DNA of 64,000 nucleotides from CAWCKS01 sp963796195 (lineage in GTDB: Bacteria; Pseudomonadota; Alphaproteobacteria; Rhizobiales; Xanthobacteraceae), in assembly GCA_963796195.1 (NCBI GenBank), contig CAWCKS010000002.1, positions 248,001 to 312,000 on the forward strand, in the 5' to 3' direction. Below the pieces are notes generated by a model. That model was given only the letters and a program-made list of their open reading frames with translations, ran no database searches and was not told where the DNA came from. Every line of letters begins with the position of its first letter. Position 1 is the first letter of the stretch. A program made the position numbers and the translations under genes. This document shows positions 11,578-21,259 of this stretch, piece by piece.

Positions 11578-12109
11578 GTGGCGAATGCTCCGCGTCACCT
11601 CCCCCTGCAAGGTGTTCGGCGAACTCGTGGGTGCGGGTCAAACTGCTCGGGCGACGATGACCCTCATCGTATTGTCTTTGCGTACATCCAGCGCTTCATG
11701 TTCTCGGCATTGGAACGGCAAAGCTCAATCCTAGTCCCGATTGGCGGCAATCACCTCGAGGACTTGACAAGTTGCTCCGAGTCAACCGATTCGAACAGCG
11801 CACGTTCGCCTCACTGCGTCTTCCATCGCGAGCACGCAAGCCGGAAGCACATTCGAGCGTGTGCTGGTTGCGTCGAGTTCAGAAGCAGGTCGATAGAGAT
11901 TGCGAATCAAGTAATCCTCTAATTTCTCGGACCGAATCCACGCCGAGCAGTCATTCTGAAATCTTGCCGAAGCTCAGCGCAGCGTCCCAAGCTGCGAGGA
12001 AACATACGCATGCTTGGATCCATCGAACTCTGCGAGCGGCGGCGAAGAGACCCCCACCCGGCTCGCTTCGCGAGCCGACCTCCCCCTTACAGGAGGAGGG
12101 GACGATGCT
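11578..12109. other. Gap of 532 bp between sucD and the DUF1579 gene, no gene seen
   Basis: No frame here shows family similarity or plausible codon use; the short frames are overlapping and of low complexity. It is less GC-rich than the genes around it. A hairpin-bearing repeat lies at 12051-12103. A promoter for sucD-sucA-sucB could be here, but I could not pick one out with confidence. Confidence 0.5.
12051..12103. repeat. CCCCCACCCGGCTCGCTTCG-type hairpin repeat
   Basis: Contains the perfect hairpin GGCTCGC-TTC-GCGAGCC flanked by CCCCCAC and CTCCCCC...GGAGGAGGGG. A related C-rich/hairpin composition is seen at 48180-48331. Confidence 0.55.
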
Positions 12110-12624
12110 TCATCGCTTCTGCTCGCCTGTCATATCGATCGGTTCACTTCGCGCGCCGGTAGGTGCCGGTGACACGTCGAGCCAGCCTTCGGAATCCGGC
12201 GAGAATTGAATCTTCAACGTGTAGGTATCCGCGTCCACGATCTCGTAGACGTGACGCGCGTTGCCGCGCAGCGAGCCGCGCACCAGAGTCAGGGTCTTGT
12301 CCTTCCAGCCGCCCGATGCCGGCGATGGCGCAAAATAGCCGAGCGAATCGTGCCAGAACAATTTGTAGAGCCGGTCTTCGCGGTCCCAGGTGAACACGCC
12401 GTGGGTGGCGAAGGTCTCCTTGCCGTCGCGAAACTGTCTGGTGTCCTGGATCAGGTAGAAGCCGTTCAGATCGATGCGCGCTGATGACCCGCGCGGTCGC
12501 GGGTCCGCCGGCGACCCAGCGTGAGGGATAGCACCGTCTCCTCGCCGTTCCACTCGCCGGCAAACGCCTGGAGTCTGCGATGCTCTTCGGTCGGAACAGG
12601 CGCGGCAAGACGGTCTTCGGCCAT
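12110..12624 (-). CDS. DUF1579 family protein between sucC and sucD (frame broken)
   Basis: About 170 residues. The N-terminal part (MAEDRLAAPVPTEEHRRL, then FAGEWNGEE) and the C-terminal part (DLNGFYLIQDTRQ, FTWDREDRLYKLFW, GWLDVSP) are in different frames, with breaks between about 12490 and 12535; the middle stretch (AGGPATARVISA) reads in a third frame. DUF1579 proteins are lipocalin-like beta-rich proteins of unknown role. The ATG at 12624 has GGGAGG a few bases upstream and starts 2 bp after the sucC stop, so it is in the same operon as sucC. Confidence 0.78.
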
Positions 12625-12626
12625 TG

Positions 12627-13823
12627 CTAGCCTCCCTTGACTGCCTTCACGATTTTCTGCGCGGCGTCGTCGAGATTGTCGGCGGAGACGACGTTCAGGC
12701 CGGACTCCTTGATGATCTTCTTGCCGAGATCGACGTTGGTGCCTTCGAGCCGCACCACCAGCGGGATTTTCAAGCCGACCTCGTTGACGGCGGAGACCAC
12801 GCCTTCGGCGATGATGTCGCACTTCATGATGCCGCCGAAGATATTGATCAGGATGCCCTTCACATTGGGATCAGCGGTGATGATCTTGAACGCCGCCGTG
12901 ACCTTTTCCTTGGTCGCGCTGCCGCCGACGTCGAGGAAGTTCGCCGGCGCCATGCCATAGAGCTTGATGATGTCCATCGTCGCCATGGCAAGGCCGGCGC
13001 CGTTCACCATGCAGCCGATCGAGCCGTCGAGCGCGACGTAATTGAGCTCGTATTTCGAGGCCTCGATCTCCTTCGGATCCTCTTCGGTCTCGTCGCGCAA
13101 CGCCACGACTTCCGGATGGCGAAACAGCGCGTTGTCGTCGAACGCCACCTTGGCGTCGAGCACGACCAGCTTGTTCTGCTTGGTCACGATCAGCGGATTG
13201 ATCTCCAGCATCGCCATGTCCTTGGCGACGAAGGCCGTATAGAGCTGCGTGGTCAGGCTCTCGGCCTGCTTGGCAAGATCGCCGCTTAGCTTCAGCGCCT
13301 GCGCCACTGCGCGGCCGTGATGGCTCATGATGCCGGTCGCCGGATCGACCGAGAACGTCACGATCTTCTCAGGCGTGTTGTGGGCGACGTCCTCGATGTT
13401 GACGCCGCCTTCGGTCGACACCACGAACGACACCCGCGAGGTCTCGCGGTCGACCAGGAGCGACAGATAGAACTCCTTGGCGATGTCAGAACCTTCCTCG
13501 AGATAGAGGCGGTTGACCTGCTTGCCGGCGGGGCCGGTCTGCACGGTGACCAGCGTCGCGCCGAGCATTTGCTTGGCGAACGTCTTGACCTCATCGATGG
13601 ATTTCGCGAGCCGAACGCCGCCGCCGGAGCCTGCGGAGGCTTCCTTGAACTTGCCCTTGCCGCGGCCGCCGGCATGGATCTGGCTCTTCACCACCCAGAG
13701 CGGGCCGCCGAGTTGCGTTGCCGCCGCCTCGGCATCAGCTGCTTTAAGCAGCGGCACACCGCGTGACACCGGCGCGCCGAATTCCTTCAACAACGCCTTG
13801 GCCTGATACTCGTGGATGTTCAT
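12627..13823 (-). CDS. sucC: Succinate-CoA ligase (ADP-forming) subunit beta
   Basis: 398 residues, the standard length. It starts with MNIHEYQAKALL, typical for SucC, has the ATP-grasp fold in the first half (GGRGKGKFKEA region) and the C-terminal CoA-ligase domain with NIFGGIMKCD. With SucD it makes ATP (or GTP) from succinyl-CoA in the TCA cycle. The frame is intact. It is second in the block after mdh, with about 100 bp between them that hold a palindromic repeat (13862-13910). Confidence 0.97.
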   Translation of the reverse strand: MNIHEYQAKALLKEFGAPVSRGVPLLKAADAEAAATQLGGPLWVVKSQIHAGGRGKGKFKEASAGSGGGVRLAKSIDEVKTFAKQMLGATLVTVQTGPAGKQVNRLYLEEGSDIAKEFYLSLLVDRETSRVSFVVSTEGGVNIEDVAHNTPEKIVTFSVDPATGIMSHHGRAVAQALKLSGDLAKQAESLTTQLYTAFVAKDMAMLEINPLIVTKQNKLVVLDAKVAFDDNALFRHPEVVALRDETEEDPKEIEASKYELNYVALDGSIGCMVNGAGLAMATMDIIKLYGMAPANFLDVGGSATKEKVTAAFKIITADPNVKGILINIFGGIMKCDIIAEGVVSAVNEVGLKIPLVVRLEGTNVDLGKKIIKESGLNVVSADNLDDAAQKIVKAVKGG

Positions 13824-13861
13824 CCGTCCGCTCCCCCCAGGCGACGCCGCAGCTTCAAGTT

Positions 13862-13910
13862 GCGCATGTCCTTTTCGGAAAACCGGTTCCCACTTTTCCG
13901 GGACATGCGC
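13862..13910. repeat. GCATGATC/CCGGAAAAGTGG-type palindromic repeat
   Basis: Arms GCGCATGTCC and GGACATGCGC enclose TTTTCGGAAAACCGG and CCCACTTTTCCG. Related copies are at 51934, 52469 and 53813. It sits in the mdh-sucC gap. Confidence 0.75.
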
Positions 13911-13926
13911 TTACACGACTCGAAGC

Positions 13927-14895
13927 CTAGCGGCCCAACAGATCAGGCGCGATCTTCTTGCAGGCGTCAATCAGACCGCGCACGGAATCCGCAGACTTCT
14001 CGAACGCGGCGCGGTCATTGCCGGCAAGCTCGATCTCGACGATCCGCTCGACGCCGCGCGCGCCGATCACGACGGGCACGCCGACATAAATGTCCTTCAT
14101 GCCGTATTCGCCGTTCAGCCAGGCCGCGCACGGCAGCACGCGCTTCTTGTCGCGCAAAAAGCTCTCGGCCATCGCGATCGCGGAGGCCGCCGGCGCGTAG
14201 AACGCCGAACCGGTCTTCAACAGGTTGACGATCTCGGCGCCGCCGTTGCGGGTGCGGTCGACGATCTCGTCGATCCGCGCCTGCGAGGTCCAGCCCATCT
14301 TGACGAGATCGGGCAGCGGAATGCCGGCGACAGTCGAGTACTTGGCGAGCGGCACCATGGTGTCGCCGTGGCCGCCGAGCACGAAGGCGGTGACATCCTC
14401 GACCGAGACGTTGAACTCGTCGGCGAGGAAGAAGCGGAAGCGCGCGGAATTGAGCACGCCCGCCATGCCCACCACCTTCTTCGGCGGCAGGCCGGAGGCC
14501 TTCTGCAGCGCCCACACCATGGCATCGAGCGGGTTGGTGATGCAGATGATGAAGGCATCCGGGGCATATTTCTTGATGCCGGCGCCGACCTGCTCCATCA
14601 CCTTCAGATTGATGCTCAACAGATCGTCACGGCTCATGCCTGGCTTGCGCGGCACGCCGGCGGTGACGATGCAGACTTTTGCGCCGTCGATCGCCTCGTA
14701 GGAATTGGCACCGGTGTAGTGGGCGTCGAAGCCGTCGACCGGCGAGGACTGGGCGATATCGAGGGCCTTGCCCTGGGGCACGCCCTCGGCGATGTCGAAC
14801 ATCACAACATCGCCCAACTCCTTCAGCCCAACGAGATGGGCGAGCGTGCCGCCGATCTGACCGGAGCCAATCAAAGCAATCTTGTCGCGTGCCAT
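13927..14895 (-). CDS. mdh: Malate dehydrogenase
   Basis: 322 residues of the LDH-like NAD-dependent malate dehydrogenase type found in alphaproteobacteria. The dinucleotide motif GSGQIGG is at residues 10-16, the substrate-binding region follows (GVPRKPGMSRDDL), and the catalytic His lies in GGHGDTMV near residue 176. It oxidises malate to oxaloacetate in the TCA cycle. It heads the sucCD-sucAB-lpdA block on the minus strand, so regulation of the whole block probably starts in the 235 bp upstream. Confidence 0.97.
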   Translation of the reverse strand: MARDKIALIGSGQIGGTLAHLVGLKELGDVVMFDIAEGVPQGKALDIAQSSPVDGFDAHYTGANSYEAIDGAKVCIVTAGVPRKPGMSRDDLLSINLKVMEQVGAGIKKYAPDAFIICITNPLDAMVWALQKASGLPPKKVVGMAGVLNSARFRFFLADEFNVSVEDVTAFVLGGHGDTMVPLAKYSTVAGIPLPDLVKMGWTSQARIDEIVDRTRNGGAEIVNLLKTGSAFYAPAASAIAMAESFLRDKKRVLPCAAWLNGEYGMKDIYVGVPVVIGARGVERIVEIELAGNDRAAFEKSADSVRGLIDACKKIAPDLLGR

Positions 14896-15130
14896 GGGAA
14901 GCGTGTCCTTTGGAGCCTTGCGGGAGAGAAACTTGATCGTCGGTGGTTAGCCGTTTCGGTCCCTCCGTTCAAGTCGACGCAAGGCGTGGGTGATCAACTG
15001 CCGAGCTTACACAAAGCACTGTGTTTCAAGCAAAACCGGGGCCACCGGGCCGCCCACGAAAACGGCAGAAACATTGATTGATTGACTGGAGCCCGTAAGG
15101 CACCGGTCCGCACCAGCAGGACCGGCGGGC

Positions 15131-16312
15131 CTACTCGACCAGCCCCTCGCGTGAGCCTGAGGTCAGCTCGTCCCGGCCGCCGTGCGGCAGCATCAGGTAA
15201 GATTCGGAACCCATCTCGATCAGGCGCGAGGAGGTCCGCTTGAACTCGTTGACCTCGACGCCGTCCTCGGCGCGATAGAGCGAGGTCGGGTCGGCCTCGG
15301 CCGAGGCGACGAGCTTCACCGCATTGTCGTAGAACGTGTCGATCAGGGTGATGAAACGCTTCGCCGCGTTGCGGTTCTCGTAGTGCATGACCGGCACGTG
15401 ATCGAGCACCACCGAATGGAAATCATGCGCGATCCTCAGATAGTCGGACGCGCCAAGCGGCGTCTCGCACAGCTCCTTGAACGAGAAGCGTGCGACGCCG
15501 CGTGCGGCGCGCGGAATGTGCAGGCGCCGCCCCTTGACGATGACGTCGAGCGGCGCGCCGCGCGCGCCGCCGGTCAGCTTGGCCCAGGCGACGTCGAGCG
15601 CATCGTCGGCGGCGTCATCGGCGGGCACATGCCACATCTTCACACCGGCGAGCTTTTCCAGCCGGAAGTCGGTGCGCGCATCGAGCAGCACAACGTCCAT
15701 GCGGGCCTTGAGCTGGGCAATGAAGGGCAGGAACAGCGCGCGGTTCAGCCCGCCCTTGTAGAGATCATCGGGCGCGACGTTGGAGGTCGCAACCACGACG
15801 GTGCCGAGCTCGAACAGGCGCGAGAATAGCCGGCCGAGGATCATCGCATCGGCAATGTCGGTAACATGAAATTCATCGAAGCAGAGCAGCCAGGCTTCCT
15901 CGAAGATCGTGGCCGCGGTCAGCACGACGGGATCGGTGTCGGTGATCGCGCCCGACGCAATGCCCTGCCGGAAGCCGTGAATACGTTCGTGCACGTCGGC
16001 CATGAATTCGTGGAAGTGCGCGCGGCGCTTATGCTCGACCGGGCTCGCCTCGAAGAACAGGTCCATCAGCATGGTCTTGCCGCGGCCGACCTCGCCATGG
16101 ACATAGAGGCCCTTGATCGGGTCGGTGCGCTTGCCGTTGCCGAACAGCCGGCCAAGCAGGTTTTGCTTGCGCGCGGGGCGATAGCCAGCCAGCCGCTCCT
16201 CCAGCGCCGAAAACGCGACGGCGGCGCTCTGCTGCGCCGAATCGCGCTCGATCTCGCCGGACGAGACGAGTTCCTCATATTGGCCGATAAACGAAGCGGA
16301 GGCCCCTTGCAT
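15131..16312 (-). CDS. zapE: Cell division protein ZapE (AFG1-like ATPase)
   Basis: 393 residues, an AAA-type ATPase. Walker A is GEVGRGKT near residue 91, Walker B is LLCFDEFHV near 140, and ATSNVAPDDLY marks the sensor region. In Escherichia coli ZapE acts at the division ring, while the eukaryotic AFG1/LACE1 relatives act in mitochondria. The start MQGASASFIGQY is within the family's variable N-terminus. It is upstream of mdh on the same strand with 235 bp between; a GC-rich hairpin (GGTCC...GGACC) follows its stop but lacks a clear T-run. Confidence 0.92.
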   Translation of the reverse strand: MQGASASFIGQYEELVSSGEIERDSAQQSAAVAFSALEERLAGYRPARKQNLLGRLFGNGKRTDPIKGLYVHGEVGRGKTMLMDLFFEASPVEHKRRAHFHEFMADVHERIHGFRQGIASGAITDTDPVVLTAATIFEEAWLLCFDEFHVTDIADAMILGRLFSRLFELGTVVVATSNVAPDDLYKGGLNRALFLPFIAQLKARMDVVLLDARTDFRLEKLAGVKMWHVPADDAADDALDVAWAKLTGGARGAPLDVIVKGRRLHIPRAARGVARFSFKELCETPLGASDYLRIAHDFHSVVLDHVPVMHYENRNAAKRFITLIDTFYDNAVKLVASAEADPTSLYRAEDGVEVNEFKRTSSRLIEMGSESYLMLPHGGRDELTSGSREGLVE

Positions 16313-16367
16313 GGGCCTCTAACGGCCCAAATTCGAGGCAAATTGCAAGAGCTTGCCGAACGCCAGA

Positions 16368-16904
16368 TCAGGCGCTCAGTGCATAGGCGTCTTCGACGAC
16401 GTAGGGACCGCCCCCGACCGAGGCGCGCGAGGAGAACAACACGAAGCGGTCGACGGTGAAGACGCGCGTCGGGAAGTAGCCGCGCACCGACAGATAGTCC
16501 GCAACATCGTAGCTCGAGGCGTTGCGCAACCGCGCCAGCGTCACATGCGGTGTGTACTTGCGTCCCTCGGGGTCGAGCCCGACGCGCCGCATCAGCCGCT
16601 CGACTTCGGCCTGCAGCTCCATCAGCGGGCGGCACGGCGCAATCGATGCGACCACCGCGCGCGGCTTGTTGCCGCCGAACGACGACAGCCCTTGCAATGA
16701 GACCTCGAACGGTCTGCGCCTCACGCGGATCAGGCTGTGTGCGATTTCGCCTGCGATGTAGTCGTCGATGTCGCCGATGAAGCGGAGCGTGACGTGGTAA
16801 TTTTCTGGATCGATCCAGCGCGCGCCTGGTAAACCACCGCGCAAGCTGGACAATGAATGTCCGATCTCTTGCGGAATTTCCAGACCGGTAAAGAGGCGGG
16901 GCAT
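16368..16904 (-). CDS. thpR: RNA 2',3'-cyclic phosphodiesterase
   Basis: 178 residues of the 2H phosphoesterase superfamily. The two HxT motifs are HVTLRF and HVTLAR, each preceding a hydrophobic strand. The family opens 2',3'-cyclic phosphates and was first described as LigT 2'-5' RNA ligase. The start at 16904 (MPRLFTGLEIP) is preferred over an upstream ATG at 16928 because GGAG lies just before it and the fold begins there. It is 55 bp from zapE on the same strand. Confidence 0.88.
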   Translation of the reverse strand: MPRLFTGLEIPQEIGHSLSSLRGGLPGARWIDPENYHVTLRFIGDIDDYIAGEIAHSLIRVRRRPFEVSLQGLSSFGGNKPRAVVASIAPCRPLMELQAEVERLMRRVGLDPEGRKYTPHVTLARLRNASSYDVADYLSVRGYFPTRVFTVDRFVLFSSRASVGGGPYVVEDAYALSA

Positions 16905-16995
16905 CGCACACTCCTCGATGCAAGTCATAACCGATTCGCCGGCTCACCTTTGTTAGCAGAGCGCGAGCGGAATGCGAAGAGCCGCTGCGCGACGC

Positions 16996-17670
16996 TCAAC
17001 TGCGCTGTGCCGACACTTTGGTCAGCAATGCCTCGACGGTCGGCAGAATCCGCGCGACGATGATGTCGACGCCGGCGGCGGTCGGGTGCAATCCATCAGC
17101 CTGATTAAGATTTGGGTCGGCCGCGACGCCGTCGAGAAAGAACGGATACAGCGGCAGATCATAGGCTTTCGCGAGATCGGGATAAATCGGATCAAACTGC
17201 GCGGAGTAATCCGGCCCGAGGTTGCGCGGCGCGTACATCCCTGCGAGCATCACCGCGACACGGCGCTGTCGCAGGCGCTTCACAATTTCGTCAAGACCGG
17301 AGCGCGTGAGCTTTGGATCGAGTCCGCGCAGCGCATCGTTGGCGCCGAGTTCGACGATGACGGCATCGGCGTCCTGCGGGATCGACCAGTCGAGACGCGC
17401 AAGCCCGTCGGCGACGGTGTCGCCGGAGACACCGGCGTTGACCACATCGACCTTGTAACCCTTGCCATGCAACGCCGCTTCGAGCTTTGCGGGAAAAGCA
17501 GAGGCGAGTGGCAGCCCGAGGCCCGCGGTGAGCGAGTCGCCGAAGGCAACGAGTTTGATCGGCCTGACGTTGTCTTGGCCGTTTGCGGCGCCCGATAGCG
17601 CGGCCAGCGCAACCAGCGCCACAAGCATTAATCTCGCACTAAGCCTTAATCGACGAAGCCTCTCGACCAT
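16996..17670 (-). CDS. TesA-like arylesterase, SGNH/GDSL hydrolase
   Basis: 224 residues. An N-terminal signal-like segment (LMLVALVALAALSGAANG) is followed by the GDSL motif (FGDSLTAGLGLP), the block II Gly, block III GANDALRG and block V DGLHP, giving the Ser/Gly/Asn/His set of SGNH hydrolases. It probably acts as a periplasmic esterase or lysophospholipase. The start at 17670 leaves only 28 bp to the divergent ABC transporter gene, an arrangement (tesA next to ybbA-ybbP) also known in E. coli. Confidence 0.9.
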   Translation of the reverse strand: MVERLRRLRLSARLMLVALVALAALSGAANGQDNVRPIKLVAFGDSLTAGLGLPLASAFPAKLEAALHGKGYKVDVVNAGVSGDTVADGLARLDWSIPQDADAVIVELGANDALRGLDPKLTRSGLDEIVKRLRQRRVAVMLAGMYAPRNLGPDYSAQFDPIYPDLAKAYDLPLYPFFLDGVAADPNLNQADGLHPTAAGVDIIVARILPTVEALLTKVSAQRS

Positions 17671-17698
17671 CGACCCCGAACTCCCATATGACAAGACA

Positions 17699-18460
17699 AT
17701 GAATGAGCGAACCGATCCGGCCGCGCAAGGCGCGCGCGACAGTGATGCCATCCGCATCCAAAACGTCAATCTGGCGCTCGGTTCGGGCGCCGCGCGCGTT
17801 CATATCCTGAAAGACATCAGCCTTCGCATCGCCCGCAGCAAGACCGTCGGCCTGGTCGGCCCGTCGGGCTCGGGCAAATCGACGCTACTGATGGTGATGG
17901 CCGGCCTCGAGCGGCCCGACAGCGGCGAAGTCACGGTCGACGGCACGCCCTTCAGCAAGATGAGTGAAGACGCGCTGGCGCGCTTTCGCGGCCGCAATGT
18001 CGGCATCGTGTTCCAGTCGTTCCACCTGATCCCGACCATGACCGCGCTCGAAAACGTCGCGGTGCCGCTCGAACTTGCCGGGCACGGCGACGCGCAGCAG
18101 CGCGCGGCGCGGGAGCTTGTATCCGTCGGGCTCGACGATCGACAGCACCATTATCCCTCGCAACTGTCCGGCGGCGAGCAGCAGCGCGTCGCGCTCGCCC
18201 GCGCGCTGGCGCCCGATCCAGCGATCCTGCTGGCCGATGAGCCGACCGGCAATCTCGACGAAGCAACCGGCGCACAGATCATCGAGCTGTTGTTTGCCAA
18301 GCACGCCGAGCGCGGCATGACGCTGGTGCTGGTGACCCACGACGCAGGCCTCGCGCGGCGCTGCGACCGCGTGGTGCGGTTGCGCTCAGGCCGGATCGAC
18401 GACGCCGGCGACGGTTTGGGCGACGACTTGGGCCGCATCAACATCGCAGCCCAACGATGA
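17699..18460 (+). CDS. ABC transporter ATP-binding protein (YbbA/LolD type)
   Basis: 253 residues. Walker A GPSGSGKST is at residues 54-62, the signature LSGGEQQRV near 160, Walker B ILLADEPTGNLD next, and the H-loop in VLVTHD. This is the LolD/MacB-related class that works with FtsX-fold permeases. The start ATG at 17699 gives a short variable N-terminus; the frame extends upstream only over the divergent esterase gene. The stop overlaps the permease start by ATGA, so the two are translationally coupled. Confidence 0.92.
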   Translation: MNERTDPAAQGARDSDAIRIQNVNLALGSGAARVHILKDISLRIARSKTVGLVGPSGSGKSTLLMVMAGLERPDSGEVTVDGTPFSKMSEDALARFRGRNVGIVFQSFHLIPTMTALENVAVPLELAGHGDAQQRAARELVSVGLDDRQHHYPSQLSGGEQQRVALARALAPDPAILLADEPTGNLDEATGAQIIELLFAKHAERGMTLVLVTHDAGLARRCDRVVRLRSGRIDDAGDGLGDDLGRINIAAQR

Positions 18461-21033
18461 CGGCGACCGTCGATCGGGTCGGCTATGCCGCGTCGCGCCG
18501 CACCGCGCCACCGGCGCTGCGCTACGCGCTGCGCGAGCTGCGCGGCGGCTTTGGCGGCTTCTATGTCTTCATGTCCTGCATCGCGCTTGGCGTGTTTGCG
18601 ATTGCCGGTGTCGGCGCGCTGGCGGCGAGCCTGTCGGCCAGCCTGGTGCGCGAGGGACGCACCCTGCTCGGCGGCGACGCCGCGTTCTCGCTGATCCAGC
18701 GCGAGGCGAAGCCGGAGGAGCAGGCGTTTCTCGCGACCAAAGGCGAGGTGTCGGTCGCAGCCACCATGCGTGCGATGGCGCGCTCGAACGAGGGCCAGTA
18801 TGCGCTGGTCGAGCTCAAGGCCGTCGACCAGAAATTCCCGCTGCTCGGCGCGCTCGACCTGCAACCGGCCATGCCGCTCGCGGATGTGCTCGCAGCGGGG
18901 GACGGCGCGTTCGGCGCCGCCGCCGATCCGACGTTGCTGGCGCGGCTCAACCTGAAAATCGGCGATCACGTCAAGATCGGCGCCGCCGATTTCGCAATTC
19001 GCGCCAGTGTCAACTCTGAGCCGGACAAACTCGGCGGCGGCGTCGGCTTTGGCCCGCGTTTTCTTGTCAGCGAAGACGGATTGCGGGCCACAGCGCTGCT
19101 GCAGCCCGGCAGCCTGGTGCGCTGGACCTATCGGCTGAAACTTGCCGACGACACCGGCGACGCCGCGCTGAAGGGCATGATCGACAGTGTGCGGACGAGC
19201 CTGCCCGAAGCCGGCTGGGAGATCCGCAGCCGCGGCAACGCTTCGCCGCAACTCGAGCGCACCATCGATCGCTTCACGCAGTTTCTCACCCTGGTCGGCC
19301 TTGCCGCGCTGCTGGTCGGCGGCGTCGGTGTGGTCAACGCGGTGAAAGGCCATCTCGACCGCAGGCGCGATGTCGTCGCGACGCTCAAGGCACTGGGCGC
19401 GACCAGCACCACGGTGTTTGCGATCTTCACGACGCAGGTGCTTGCGATCGCTTTTGTCGGCTCGCTGATCGGGCTCGTGTTCGGCGCGGCCCTGCCTTTC
19501 ATTGTCGTCGCCGGCTTCGGCAAGCTGTTGCCGCTGCCGATCGTTCCGGTGATCCAGGTGGGCGATCTTGTCGTTGCGCTGGTCTATGGCCTGTTGACCG
19601 CACTCGCGTTCGCGATCTGGCCGCTCGGCCGGATCGAAGACGTCTCGGTGTCCACCTTGTTCCGTGATGCGGCGGTGCCCGAAACGCACTGGCCACGCCG
19701 GCGCTACATCGCGCTCATGGTCGCTGCCATCGCCGCCCTGATCGCGATCGCGACGTTCGAAGCCTTCGACAAGAAGGTCGCGCTGACCTTCATCGGCTCG
19801 GCCGCCGCGGTGTTCGCCTTGCTTCGCCTCGTCGCGCTGGTCCTGATGGCGCTGGCGCGCCGGATGCCGCGGCCGTCGGCGACCATGCTGCGGCTGGCGC
19901 TCACCAATATTCACCGCCCGGGCGCGCTGACGCCGTCCGTCGTGTTGTCGCTCGGGCTCGGCCTGACCGTGCTCGTCACCATCACCCAGATCGACGGCAA
20001 CCTAAGGCGGCAGTTTACCGCCGCGCTGCCGGAGCGCGCACCGTCGTTCTTCTTCGTCGACATCCCCTCGGCCAGGGCCGACGAGTTCCAGTCATTCCTC
20101 CTGAAGCAGGATCCCGGCGCGAAAATCGAGCGGGTGCCGATGCTGCGCGGCCGCATCGTCGAAGCGCGCGGCGTCAAGGCCGAGGATTTGAAACCCACGC
20201 CGGACGCCGAATGGGTGCTGCAGAGCGACCGCGGCCTGACCTATGCGGCCGACGTGCCGCCGGGTTCGAAGGTGGTCGAAGGGCGATGGTGGGGGCCGAA
20301 CTATGACGGCCCGCCGCTGGTCTCGTTCGAGAAGAAGCTGGCGGACGGCCTCGGGCTGAAGCTCGGCGATACCGTCACCGTCAATGCGCTCGGCCGCAAC
20401 GTGACAGCAACCATCGGCAACATGCGCAGCGTCGACTGGCAGAGCCTCGGCATCAACTTTGTCCTCGTCTTCTCCCCGAACACCTTCAAGGGCGCCCCCC
20501 ATACCGAGATCGCGACGCTGACTGAGCCCACGTCCAGCCCCGAAAATGACGCCCGGATCGTCAAAGTCGTGGCCGACGCCTTCCCCAATGTCACGAGTGT
20601 GCGAGTGCGGGAAGCGCTGCAGACCGTCGGCGACGTCGTCAACAACCTCGTGCTGGCGATCCGTGCCGCGAGCAGCCTGACCCTGATCTCCGCAATCCTG
20701 GTGCTGGCGGGCGCGCTGGCGGCGGGGCATCGCCACCGGGTCTATGACGCCGTCATCCTGAAGACGCTCGGCGCTACCCGGCTGCGGCTGATCGGCGCCT
20801 ACGCCGTGGAATACCTGATGATTGGGCTGGCCACAGCGCTGTTCGGCGTGTTGTCCGGCAGCGTCGCGGCCTGGTTCGTCGTGACCCGGCTGATGACGCT
20901 CAGCTTCGTGTTCGAGGCGGCGGGCGCGGCCGCGGTTGTCGGCGCCGCCCTGGTGGTGACTGTAGGCCTCGGGCTGATCGGAACGCTGGTCGCCCTTAAC
21001 CAAAAGCCCGCGATGGTTTTAAGAAATTTGTGA
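18457..21033 (+). CDS. ABC transporter permease, FtsX-like (YbbP type)
   Basis: 858 residues with the layout of YbbP: one N-terminal transmembrane helix (YVFMSCIALGVFAIAGVGAL), a periplasmic domain, three helices of a first FtsX domain (about residues 270-395), further helices, a second large periplasmic domain and a C-terminal FtsX domain. The exporter is thought to move or extract hydrophobic molecules from the membrane; the substrate is unknown. It shares ATGA with the ATPase gene. The adjacent divergent TesA-like esterase supports a role in lipid or ester handling. Confidence 0.92.
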   Translation: MTATVDRVGYAASRRTAPPALRYALRELRGGFGGFYVFMSCIALGVFAIAGVGALAASLSASLVREGRTLLGGDAAFSLIQREAKPEEQAFLATKGEVSVAATMRAMARSNEGQYALVELKAVDQKFPLLGALDLQPAMPLADVLAAGDGAFGAAADPTLLARLNLKIGDHVKIGAADFAIRASVNSEPDKLGGGVGFGPRFLVSEDGLRATALLQPGSLVRWTYRLKLADDTGDAALKGMIDSVRTSLPEAGWEIRSRGNASPQLERTIDRFTQFLTLVGLAALLVGGVGVVNAVKGHLDRRRDVVATLKALGATSTTVFAIFTTQVLAIAFVGSLIGLVFGAALPFIVVAGFGKLLPLPIVPVIQVGDLVVALVYGLLTALAFAIWPLGRIEDVSVSTLFRDAAVPETHWPRRRYIALMVAAIAALIAIATFEAFDKKVALTFIGSAAAVFALLRLVALVLMALARRMPRPSATMLRLALTNIHRPGALTPSVVLSLGLGLTVLVTITQIDGNLRRQFTAALPERAPSFFFVDIPSARADEFQSFLLKQDPGAKIERVPMLRGRIVEARGVKAEDLKPTPDAEWVLQSDRGLTYAADVPPGSKVVEGRWWGPNYDGPPLVSFEKKLADGLGLKLGDTVTVNALGRNVTATIGNMRSVDWQSLGINFVLVFSPNTFKGAPHTEIATLTEPTSSPENDARIVKVVADAFPNVTSVRVREALQTVGDVVNNLVLAIRAASSLTLISAILVLAGALAAGHRHRVYDAVILKTLGATRLRLIGAYAVEYLMIGLATALFGVLSGSVAAWFVVTRLMTLSFVFEAAGAAAVVGAALVVTVGLGLIGTLVALNQKPAMVLRNL

Positions 21034-21259
21034 CCTTGGTGGCCGCGTCCCTGTGTCCCTGTGCCGCTGCGCCATAGCGACATTCAGCCGCGCAGTTGCG
21101 CTTGCGCGAAGCGCGTTAATTTCCCACATTCGCACTGGGTCAGGCGCTTGAGAATAATGACAAAAAGTTCATGTCGGCAAAGCCCGGCGCCTGGGATAGA
21201 TTTCCGTGCTGGCGAGAGAAGCCCTTCTGATCTCGCCGGACAACAACGAGGTTTCGACA

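Noticed and set aside
15090..15128. Terminator after zapE (GGTCC...GGACC hairpin).
   Set aside because: The stem is good but no T-run follows on the minus strand, so an intrinsic terminator cannot be claimed.
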